A model generated the notes under the pieces. The model saw only the letters and a list, made by a program, of their open reading frames with translations. It was not told where the DNA came from and searched no databases. Made by a program: the position numbers and the translations under genes. This document shows positions 54,458 through 64,000 of a stretch of DNA of 64,000 nt, in pieces. The DNA is from Phanerochaete sordida. Lineage: Eukaryota > Basidiomycota > Agaricomycetes > Polyporales > Phanerochaetaceae. The first letter of the stretch is position 1, and each line of letters opens with the position of its first letter. The stretch is taken from positions 62,001-126,000 of the forward strand of contig BPQB01000034.1 in the NCBI GenBank assembly GCA_019973155.2, given 5' to 3'.

Positions 54458-56772
54458 GGCGTGAGGTGAGATGTTGGAGAAGAGGGTTGAACGTGTGCCC
54501 CGCAGTGTGGCTGCCCTCGCTCTGTTATGCGAGTACTGGCGTCAGGGTGCGTCTGATTGTGACACCATGGATCAAATGTGCAGTACAGCCCTAGAACTTA
54601 GCTTCGAGCCGCTGCAATTAGCGGGGGGCAATGCGGTTGATGAAGGGATGGCTGCTGCCAGTGCTGTGACTAGTCGGCAGGTAGAAGCAGCGACGTGCTT
54701 TCTCCGATTTTGAAGCCAGCTATTCGACAATGGTCGGTCCCGGTGCAGCGTATGTCACATTCGTAGTTCGCGGCCGTCATCTGAGCATGTCACTGGTAAG
54801 GTGAGGCATGGAAGACCCTCGAGCCCAACAGCCACCGCAGGCAGTTTTACCACTTCCAGCGATGACGAACAACGGCGACCGGAGACCCGTGGGCGATGGC
54901 GGGCACTGGGCAACCGTGTTGGCTCTTCTGAGGCTTTCAAGATTGCAGAGATGCGGGGTTGGTGCAAGCGAGATGCATGTATAGAAACAATATGTATTCG
55001 ATGACGTGTAGCTAGCGTATGCAAACCTGAGGAGACAGGGTGAGTATAAGCAGGAGCACGGGGAGAGAGGCGAAGGATCAGAGAAGCCAGTGTTTTCTTT
55101 TTCCCTGCGAAGCACAGTTCTCACACCATCCAGGCCGGCATGCACCAAGACGGCGCACGCTGACACAACCGCCGCGAACGACAGCAGGACGATGCGAGAC
55201 GCTCCACAGGACGTTCAACGAATGGATGAACTTATTTTCGTCTTCTCAAGCTATTGGCCGATGCGACACCCACCTCCGTTCATCATCCACTTTCGCCCCA
55301 CGATCAGATAGAAGAACAGGATCTGAAAGGGTATGTCAGTAAGCTTGTCTAGATACCATCGAATGGGATGAAGGTCAGAATTGAGAGTTTTTGGTATACA
55401 GGTTGTCCACAAGGAGGTTTCCCTCTCTTTCGGAAGCAGAACTGTTTAAGTGTTCATCACAGAGAGCAAAGCGTCTCTGGCTAAGAAAGAGGAACGTGAC
55501 ACTCACCAATACAGCCTCGACAACAGGAGCAACAGCGAGAACGACGTCAAGCGCGACGAGCGACAAGATTTTCGCGGTGGCGCGCGCTTTAACGCATGCT
55601 GTACAGTCCCAGAAACTCCGCTGATCATTTCGAGGTCCGCAAACCCTTTTATTCCTCCGGCGCTCGCGCTTTGCTCGTGGGTTTTTCGTTGTCGCGTGCA
55701 CACTGCCGTCCCCTCTCGCGTTCTCGCCTCCCAAGATGTTTGTAACATAGGTGAGCATCCTTTCTCTGACGCTGCTGGCGATGAAGATAGTTTTATCCAT
55801 AAACACTCGAGTTGGCGACACACCATGAGCCTTACTCACTTAACATGCATCACCAACGGAGCCTTCTCTTGCCTACCCATGTACTGCGACAGTTCTGACC
55901 CTACCGTCCTTCTAGGTTGTCTATATCTGGATCGAAAATGCGATGAACATGTTCGAGTCGGTGGGTATCACGCGCCCCGGGCCTTGCGATATTCCCATCT
56001 CCGCCTTGAGACGATAACACCTAGCGGGCGACGAGTCCTCAGGACTCCGACCATGGGCCCTCAAGCTAGCATACACCACCCACTGAGGGCTCTGCCAAGT
56101 CTACGACGCGTTCGATCAGGTTGCTCACGCGTCTTGACAGCTACAAGCGTGGCTATATTCTGTCTGTAGAGCCTTGTGAGTGTTTGTTTCTCTTCACCAT
56201 GCCTCTTCGCCCGCGATGTTCCAAAAAATTTACAAGCATATGTCCGACTCTTGATGAAGGACAGCGTATGTTCTCTGAGGCCCCCATCCGTCGTTGCCGA
56301 GTTGCTTCCCGTAACTGACCGCATCTCTCCAGGTATCACGCTTCTCGCCACCTTTCGTATAGTTCCCGCGAATAAGATGTGCTAGGACTAGATAGCGTAC
56401 TCATTGTATAGTAGTGCAAGGACTCAATCTAACATCTATGATATCCCTACCCCGCATGAGAGCGCAAGCTTACGGCCCTGCTTGAGGATGTCCTTGGATC
56501 GTCTGCAGCACGAGAGACCAGACGTAAGTGAGCCATATCACGACCGTGCCCTGTATCATGATTTGAAACTTGGAGCTGGCGCGACTGGGCACACGGGATA
56601 GCGAAACGCCAGCAATATATTCTTCACCCTGAGTTCTTCTCACCGCACACCGTTACCTCCCTCCCCTTTCTCTTCTCCTCCATCTCCCCTAGCTCTATAT
56701 GATCCTGTAATCCCTCAACGCCCTCATTTCACGACCAAAACACAGTCACGACAACCGCCCACTATTTTCATA
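54458..56772. other. Unresolved 2.3 kb; possible fragmented membrane-protein gene
   Basis: No complete gene could be built. Coding-like pieces exist on the minus strand: TAKILSLVALDVVLAVAPVV near 55500-55580 with a GTGAGT donor after EAVL, and ILFFYLIVGRKWMMNG near 55280-55330. SFAAVVSACAVLVHAGLDGV lies near 55130-55190. On the plus strand VVYIWIENAMNMFESV near 55916-55963 is followed by a GTGGGT donor. These could be one many-exon membrane protein or degraded remains. The last part before 56773 is CT-rich and should be the promoter of the next gene. Confidence 0.3.
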
Positions 56773-58758
56773 ATGAACCCAGGCTCGCGCCTCGGTGTGG
56801 CAGCGCACCCCCGCACAGCGTCCGCCGACTCCACGAGCTCATCGGACGATGCTTACGAAACCGGCTACACGACGCCCGAGCTTCCTCGCGGCCCTAGAGC
56901 TGTTGCCTTCGCGGGGCCATGGAACGAGAAAGGCGAGCATGGTGCCGGCGAAGACGTAGAGGTCGTTCGTAGCATCGGCATCGCGCCCGACGAGTTCTAC
57001 GAGCGCACGCTCAGCCCATGGCGCGCTGCGCTCAGGCGACAGGTCCTTCGTAGCCTGGCATGGGAGTCCAAGGTCATCGGGGCCATGCAGGTGCGTCTCG
57101 TTGGACTCGAGTTTAGGCAGCCGTCCGCTGACACTGTTCACACAGGAGCGCGTCCGCACGCCGTTCCTCGATATGTACTTCATGAACACATCCACCCTGG
57201 GAACACACACGTTCTTCATGACTATGCTGCCGAGTCTCATCTTCTTCGGATACCGCGACGTCTCATCGAGGTACGTGCAGAATGCCGTCGCTTCAAGCAA
57301 ATCCTGACGTCTGTAACAGTCTGATTTTCGTGCTCGCGCTCGGAGTGTACCTCTCCTCCGTGATCAAGGATCTTGTGTGCGCACCGAGACCCTTCATACC
57401 TCCTGTCACCAGGATCAGTACGTCCACAAACCTTGCATGCACATCTGTTACTGACGAGGGCCGAACGCAGCTATTGGCAACCATCACTTGGAATACGGCT
57501 TCCCTTCGACGCATTCGACAAACAGCGTGACTATCGCACTGTTCTTCTTTTCCATCGTCCATCGCCTCTACACGACTCCTGCCGCCGCTCTCTCGTCCCC
57601 AATTGCGCCGACAGACCCGCTCACACTCAACACCACCCATGTCGTTCAGGACGTTCTGCCCCACACTGCCATTTCTACCACCACCTACATCATCTCCATC
57701 ATCCTTCTGGTGACCTACTGCCTATCTATCGTATATGGCCGACTGTACACGGGCATGCACAGTTTCACCGACTGTGCATTTGGCGTCCTCCTTGGAGCTG
57801 CAATCTGGGGATTCCATGCGCTTACCGGTGATATCATGGACCAGTGGTTGCGTACTCCGGGCTGGCTTGGTGAGCGTCCTCCTAGTATAGAAGTCACTCG
57901 TATCTGATTGCGTGCAGTCCCTGCCATTGTTATTCCGACAGGCCTTCTCCTGGTGCATCGCCACCCCGAACCCGTGGAGGATTGCCCATGCTTCGAGGAT
58001 GCGATCGCGTTCATGGCTGTTGTCATGGGCGAGTTCCTGACGCGATGGTTCATGGCGAACTACGGCTTTGACAAAGACTTCTTTGTCACTCGTATGCCGG
58101 GTAGGATTTCCGGCACGCCATCTGAGATGTGGGCCTGGTGGAGTATCGCTGCTGCAAAGATGGTCATCGGTAAGTCTGCGCCTGCACGTCCGGCGAGCAG
58201 CGACTAACCTCTGACGCGCGTCTCAGGCATCCTGACAATCTTCGCGTGGCGTATCTTTGCCAAGTTCTTGCTGCATCGGATCCTACCGCCGACCTTCCGA
58301 TTCCTGGGTCAACTCATGACTTTGCCGCACCGCCGGTTCTACACGCCTGCGACGGACTACAAGAACGTGCCGCCGGAGAAGGGCTTGCGTCCCATTCCGT
58401 CCGTGCTTGACCTGCCCGGCATGCTCGAGCTCGACGCGGACGGCGTGAGTACCGCGCATGCTGGCTACGGAAAGGGGCAGGATCTCAAGCTGCGCGTTGG
58501 GCGGGGCGGTAAGGCGGAGAAGGCAAACGCATCGGGCCGCGAGGGGTTAGGGCTCGGCTTGGAGGAGTTCGGCGGCAAGCCCGTCGAGGAGGTGAAGCAC
58601 TACGATGCGGACGGTAAGCGGCCCCGTTTTCTCCACTGTATCACGAGAAGCTCATCGTGTTCCCAGTGCTCACGAAGGTGTTTGTATACTGCGGCATCGC
58701 CATCCTAGCGTGCGGTGTGATGCCGGTCCTGTTCGAGGTGATTGGGTGGGGCCTGTGA
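56773..58758 (+). CDS. LCB3: Sphingoid long-chain base-1-phosphate phosphatase (PAP2 family)
   Basis: ER membrane enzyme that dephosphorylates dihydrosphingosine- and phytosphingosine-1-phosphate in sphingolipid turnover. The start gives MNPGSRLGVAAHPRTASADS, a soluble N-terminus. The PAP2 motifs are in order: C1 KDLVCAPRPF, C2 EYGFPSTHSTNS and C3 YGRLYTGMHSFTDC, with the catalytic histidines present. Spans include TFFMTMLPSLIFFGY, SLIFVLALGVYLSS, TTYIISIILLVTYCLSIVYG, FGVLLGAAIWGFHAL, VPAIVIPTGLLLVH and ILTIFAWRIFAKFLL. The C-terminus after a small intron is LTKVFVYCGIAILACGVMPV with stop at 58756-58758. About seven exons. This motif set and order is typical of Lcb3/Ysr3 and not of general lipid phosphate phosphatases. 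Confidence 0.92.
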
Positions 58759-59593
58759 GGCTTTGGAACGGCCGTTGTAACTTATGGTGTCGGAAGCCCC
58801 GACTATCTTGACATACCCTATCTACATGTACAGCACACGCCCTGCAGGCCCTGCATGACTTCGTTAATGGACCCTATAATTCGCGCTTTCTGACCTTTGA
58901 GTATGACTGTAGCTGCTTACGAAAGGCAGAAAAACCTGCGGTAAAACCAAGCTGCAAGTGGATGTTGGCTCGGTGTGGTTCTCGCGAACATCCCTGCTCG
59001 GGAAGAAACGAACTGGCGACTCCAGCCACTGAGTCAGAGGCGGGAACCGACGCTGACGAGACACCAATCATGACGAAAGCGTGACTCGCGCACCGCCTTC
59101 TTGGTCTCGCTGGGCTGCAGTGCTCCGGGTCGCGCGACCAGCGATGAGCCTCGAGTAAAGGAGAAAACCGTTGACATGCTCTAACTAGCAGCTTTAAAGC
59201 CTTGCGAGGGCTGCTTGTAGGTGCACGAAAGCGGGACTGACAAGGTACGGTGGACTTTCGCGACGCGAACGCTTCCAAATTTAGTAAGTCTGCAACTAAG
59301 CCGGCCGTGAACGTCGTCGGTCGCACATAACCATGTTGCCCGCTGTATACCCAGGTCCAGGACGTTGGCAACGTCGTCAAGCATAAAAGCCAGCAATTTG
59401 TCTCGATAGGAACGTTTTATCGCCCGCCTAGTCAGCGTCGGAAGGCATACGAAAGCGGCCGAACAGGCACGTTGCGCTGCGGCACAGGGCGCTAAACTCT
59501 TTGTCTCTCTCCACCACCACCTCACCCTCGACGTCGCTTTCCACCCGTTCATCGCTCAGTTTTTGACCTTTACCTCTATCGTTCCCACTCGCC
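58759..59593. other. Intergenic, LCB3 3' end and bZIP gene promoter
   Basis: About 835 bp; a pyrimidine-rich stretch lies just before the bZIP start. No gene is supported. Confidence 0.4.
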
Positions 59594-61587
59594 ATGATGG
59601 CTGACTTCGCACAACCACCAACCTTTGAAGACTTCTTCAACTTTGACATGTTCGCTGGTCCGTCTACAGGTCCAGGTACCTCCTCTTCGCGCTCCTCCTC
59701 GAGCTCCCCGTCGCAGTCGTATGCTGCTCTCCCCCAGACGCCTCCGACGGCGTTCGAGATGGCATTCAACCCCGACAGCCAGTTCTTCACCGACCCGTAC
59801 CTCGAGGACGACTTCACGAAGCTCGAGCCACAGGCCGTAGCGCCCATGTCTACGACGTCGCACGGCTTCATGAGTGACTTCCCTCCTATCTTCGAGGAAA
59901 GCAGCTCAGATAGCTCGGGCGACTCTCCCGGCACGATCGACCCTCAACTCGTTGAGACCCCCGCCACATCTTCCCGAAGCGAGTTCGGTGATGAGGAGGA
60001 GGAGCACGAGGAAGAGGAGGCCGCGATGGCCGAAGACGACGGCATCGCTGTTCCCAAGGTGGGGGGAAAGGGAAAGCTGCGCAAGGGCACCGTGACCTCG
60101 GGAGGTGTCTCCAAGAAGATCCTTGCTCCCGAGAAGAGGGACAAGACACCATCTCCAGCTATGCTCTCGACCACCACCATGGACCCCGACGACTGGAGGC
60201 CGACTCCTGAAGAATATAAGAGGATGTCGAGCAAGGAGAAACGCCAGTTGCGCAACAAGATCAGCGCAAGGAATTTCCGTGTGAGGCGAAAGGGTCAGTT
60301 GCACACGCGTTTGTCGATCATCGATTCATTTAACTAACACGCTGCTCTAGAGTACATCTCGACTCTAGAAGGCGACATTGCCGAGCGTGACCGACTGCTG
60401 GACGCTATCCGGACAGAGCTGCGTAGCACCTCCGACGAGAACAAGGCGCTGCGGCAAGAGATTGACGCGCTGAAGAGGGCGCTCCTCGATGGCAGAGGCC
60501 GCGCGGACACCCCTGTGCTCCCACCGCCTGCGCCCCTGCCGCCGATATCCGCCGCGGCTGCGCTCGCCGGTTCTGGCCTCAAGAGCCCGCCGCCGACACC
60601 ATCCCCTGTCCCAAAGAGTCCGATGCTCACCCCCAATGTGCACAAGGACCTCCCCATGTCCCCTCGTCTCGCAGGCCGCAACTTCTGGGGCGGCAACCTC
60701 GGCCTCGGCGGCATTGCGCCCGTGCACACTACGCTCGTTCCCGATCTGTCGAGCGTGCTCTCCGGCAAACCTCCCACTGCCCAGCGCAGCTCGGGCCTGC
60801 AGGAGAACATCAACCCGCAGCTCAACGGCCAGATGCAGCCCGAGAAGACCATGGAAATCTCGATGCCGATGACGCCGTTCGACTCTTTCACGGAGATGAA
60901 CCCGTTCACGATGAAGACTCTCGATGCGTATGTCTGCTCTTGCAACGCTGTCTACACGTTACTGACCGTCGCTCTAGCTACCGGATGCACCTCTGGACGC
61001 GGATGGCTCAGCAGCAGGCTCACATGCGTGCCGCGAATGGGCAGCCGTCGACGGACAGCAGCAGGAGCCCGTCACCGCAGCAGCTCAGCGGTCTCGCGAC
61101 GAATCTGCGTCCGCACTATTTTGCGAAGAGCTCCTCTGTTCTGTCCTCGGTGCTCTCCGGCAAGTCGGCTACGAACGCATACCCGTCGCCTCCGTCGTCG
61201 CCCCCGACAGTCCACGCGACGCTTCCGGGCCAACTTCCCGGCAAGCAGCAAGTCACGCCGTCGCAGCAGCAGGCGATGCTCGCGAGCATGGCCTCGCAGA
61301 CGCTTCTCGGCAAGCTGGGGTCTGCCTTCTGGGACGCGTTCTCGGGCGGCTCGCCCTCGACGTCGAAGCTCGACACCGACAAGGTTCGCAAGGTCCTCGA
61401 GGGCAAGGCCGTGCTCCGTGTTGTCGACGTCGACGCGCCGCATGTGCCTGCGCAGCAGGCTGCAACGACCGCTCCCAGCGAGCGCATCGTCACCCCGTCG
61501 CCGCGCCCCGCGCGCATGGCGAGCCCTGTGCCAAAGTATGAGTCGGGCCCGTCGCTCGAGAAGATCTTCGGCAAGCTGCACATCTGA
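59594..61587 (+). CDS. bZIP transcription factor
   Basis: Nuclear DNA-binding regulator. The N-terminus is acidic and Ser/Pro-rich (MMADFAQPPTFEDFFNFDMF, FGDEEEEHEEEEAAMAED), a likely activation region. The basic region is SSKEKRQLRNKISARNFRVR with the N-x-x-x-A-R-x-F-R pattern, interrupted by an intron right after RRK. The zipper continues EYISTLEGDIAERDRLLDAI and RTELRSTSDENKALRQEIDA. Then come Pro-rich segments, FWGGNLGLGGIAPVHTTLVP, a second intron, YRMHLWTRMAQQQAHMRAAN and the end GPSLEKIFGKLHI. Three exons. This is the basidiomycete Atf21-like group as far as I recognise it; the target genes are unknown. The Phe in the basic region (ARNFR) points to the Atf/Pcr side rather than the Pap1/Yap side. 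It converges with the eIF4E gene. Confidence 0.88.
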
Positions 61588-62535
61588 GCGGCACCCGCAC
61601 TGCTCTCCCCTTCGCTCTTTCCGCATCCATGGCCTGGTTGGTGGTGGAGACGAGGTCAAAGATTACGAACAAGAACAAAGAAGAAAACCTGGACTCTCTG
61701 TTGTAGCTGGCTTTACCCTATTATATTCTCTTCCGATTTGCTCTGCCGTTTCCAAGTCTTTCACTCTCTCTTAGCCCCTCCGGTTGTCCTTGCCCAATTT
61801 CCGGCAAACCCCCTCTCACTACTGCATCCTGTCTCCCGTCTGTCGTCACGAGCCCCACTCCCCTCCTGCATTTGTTCGCCTTCCCGTCTCCTAGAAACTC
61901 GCTGCCCCTTGTACATAATGTAAAGTCTGCCGCCGTAAGCCCTTCTGAACGTGTAACTACCAGCCCAATGGAAGAAATGTCGTGAAGACAATATAACTTC
62001 CTTGCTGAACGAGCTGAAACAGTGCCTTGCGGCGCGCATGACCAGCTCGCATGACCCTGCGTAGGTGCTCACACTTTGTGTCTTACCACCTGTCTCGATG
62101 AAGCAGGCTTCGACAGGCAATAATGCGAAGGATCTGAACCCCATCTCCGCTTTCGCTGAGACCTCGAGGCCCAACGACCCGCTACTTCCTGCGCAGATCG
62201 TACTGCTGGGGCGGCTTGTTATGTAGTCTGCGCAGTAGCAAGAACTGCCCCGACTCGCACCAGCAGAGTCCTCTCAAGGTAGCAAGTGCCTGTTGCGCAG
62301 TAGTGTACTTAGGGTGCCCTGGTGCTTAGCGCACCTTCCAGAGATCGCATATGTTTTCCGCACCCCGCGCTGTGTCTGATAACGCAGTGTAATCGTTGTT
62401 CTGCCCAAGAAATATGCACATCCAGCCCCGACCCCTAGACACGATGGATATAGTACATCTTCTTTGCGTCCATGAGATCCCTATAGGTACACACGCGAAT
62501 TCCAGCCCTTCATGTCGTGTCTAGCCGGCCGTCGA
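61588..62535. other. Convergent intergenic region, bZIP / eIF4E
   Basis: About 950 bp between two 3' ends, with a CT-rich bZIP 3' UTR. No gene is supported. Confidence 0.4.
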
Positions 62536-63998
62536 TTACCGCCCCTTGTTCCTCCAGCCCGACCCGCCGAGCACGCCGCCGCCGCCGATGCCGAAACCTG
62601 CGAACGCGCCGCCAGGCCCAGGTGCAGGTGGCGCAGCAGCGGCAGCGGCCGCGGGAGTCTCGCCCGTCGCGGAGACGGGGCTGCTGAAGCCGGGCTTGAC
62701 GTGGAAAGAGCTGCGGTACGCTGTCTGGGGGAGCGACTGGATCGAGAGGAACTTGTTTGGTGTGGGGCGTTCGTCCGTGTTGTACTGCGTGATAGTGTTA
62801 GCGTTGCTGGTGAGAGCGTACTAGAGGAAGACGCATACCTGGAACTCCAGCCCGATACCGTCCGCCTCTGAGATGTCGAGGAGCTTGACCATCTTCTTTC
62901 CGATGCCGTTGATCTTCTCGACGTCGTCCTTGCTGCGCGTCCAGAGCTGTATGCGGTCGACCTTGCTCCGCAGGCTGACGACTGCACCACAGATCTCATC
63001 GCCTTCGTCGAGGTCCTCGCCGACGAGCGCCATCGCGAGCCACGCCCAGCAGCGGTCGAGCAGCTGGGGATTGTTCTTCATCGTGAGCACCCACTTGCCG
63101 CCGTTCGCGTTCGCCTCGTCCTCCCACATCGGCTTGATACCAGACTTGAACAGGTGGTAGTTCGAGTTACGTTCCAGCTTTGACGGCGGCTTCAGCCAAT
63201 TGAAGTAACGGCAGAACGACTCGACCGTGTCGAACTCGCCGATCACGGTGAGCCCAGCCTCATACTCGTCTGTATCGGCAGCGGCGTGCGCAGATCCCAG
63301 AGGCTGCTCGCCCGGCGCGGTCGCTGGCGTGAACGGCATCTTGGACTTGCAATCGTGGTAGATCATCCTGGCACGCGATGAGAGGCAGTGCCTGTGCAGG
63401 CGTAGACGACGTACCACGGGTGCTCGAGAGGGTGCTCAGGAGCCTTAACACGCAGCCCGGGTGTCTTTGGGTCCTCTATGGTCTCGGGCTCCGGGGGCTT
63501 CGCGGTGCCGTCGACGCTGAGGCTCCTTGCCTTCGCCAGGCGGGCGGTGATGGCATCCAGGCTGGGGATGTTCTTGTAGCCCCGCGGGAAGTTGTTCTTC
63601 TTGAGCTCTGCTTGCCCGTCGGTCTCCTCCTTCTGCACTTCCTCGTTGAGCTTCTCGAGCTTCTCCGCGGTGAGTGGCTCGCCCTTGTCGCCGACCGGTG
63701 TCACCGATACGCTGTGGGGCGGTGACGTCGAAAGCGCGGCGGGGGACGTCGACCGCGTGCTCGGAGCGTTCACCGCAGTTGAATCTGCGACTGAGGTCGC
63801 GGTCGAGGACAGCGACGCGGTCGAGCCGGTGCGCAGGAGCGCCGCGGCGAGGCGGGGTCGTGACGCGGAGGTCGCGGAGGCCGCTGGGGGATTCAGGTTG
63901 ATACGCGCCGCGAGCTGGTTCAGCGAGGGCATGCGTGCGCCAGCAGCGGGGCGCTCGGGCTTGGGGACTTCGACTGGAGCATCGGTGGAGGTCGACAT
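62536..63998 (-). CDS. Cap-binding protein eIF4E, class II-like
   Basis: Binds the mRNA 5' cap in translation control. The start codon is at 63998, so the gene is complete at the window edge. A long Ser/Ala-rich extension of about 190 residues (ARMPSLNQLAARINLNPPAA) precedes the core. A GTACGT intron joins HPW to MIYHDCKSKMPF, then GEFDTVESFCRYFNWLKPPS, HLFKSGIKPMWEDEANANGG, RCWAWLAMALVGEDLDEGDE, ICGAVVSLRSKVDRIQLWTR and the last exon YNTDERPTPNKFLS. The cap-stacking Trp in KPMWED is present. The position of the other stacking Trp of class I proteins lies in KSKMPF, which has no Trp. The F-W-x-x-Y/F helix is ESFCRYFNW. This matches class II (4EHP-like) proteins. The Ala/Pro/Gly-rich tail ends GGSGWRNKGR with TAA at 62536-62538. 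Confidence 0.9.
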
Positions 63999-64000
63999 GG

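Noticed and set aside
1..64000. tRNA and rRNA genes
   Set aside because: No cloverleaf with a T-loop and acceptor pairing was found by eye; isolated ggttcga phrases lie in coding sequence. A covariance-model scan would decide.

Overview
The window reads as genomic DNA of a basidiomycete fungus, probably an agaricomycete wood or litter fungus. The evidence is GC-rich coding sequence, many short (about 45-65 nt) GT-AG introns, closely packed genes on both strands, and lineage-typical families (DUF6533 membrane protein, secreted ferritin-like protein, CVNH lectin-like proteins, single-exon F-box families). I saw no bacterial operons, tRNA, rRNA or CRISPR array. Functions are assigned by motif recognition only and no database was searched. 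Exon joins were read by hand from splice signals and frame.

Layout. 0-4 kb: conserved genes for AP-1 mu (partial), a PQ-loop membrane protein and the J-protein zuotin. 4.3-18.2 kb: accessory region with a small secreted protein, a decayed DHA2-type MFS copy, a DUF6533 gene carrying a foldback element inside an intron, the intact DHA2-type MFS gene, and two tandem ferritin-like secreted proteins. 19.1-22.8 kb: the APC/C activator Cdc20 and an unrecognised multi-membrane-span protein. 23.0-25.8 kb: three tandem secreted CVNH-domain genes. 26.8-31.0 kb: the corepressor Sin3. 31.8-39.3 kb: three tandem monocarboxylate-transporter-like MFS genes, the middle one with a nonsense codon. 39.5-40.8 kb: an aldo/keto reductase. 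41.5-54.5 kb: three F-box paralogues interleaved with four paralogues of an uncharacterised proline-rich and charged family, in the order F+ F+ H+ H+ | F- H- H-. 54.5-56.8 kb: unresolved. 56.8-64 kb: a sphingoid-base-phosphate phosphatase, a bZIP factor and a class II-like eIF4E.

The theme is local gene amplification between conserved anchor genes. There are five separate families in tandem or inverted arrays: MFS DHA2 x2, ferritin-like x2, CVNH x3, MCT x3, and F-box x3 with the H family x4. They show all stages from near-identical architecture to decay by nonsense codons, internal deletion or loss of a likely metal ligand. The most notable items are the CVNH array, the interleaved F-box/H-family cluster with shared upstream motifs, and the 620-bp foldback element that sits wholly within an intron with a clean 6-bp target duplication.
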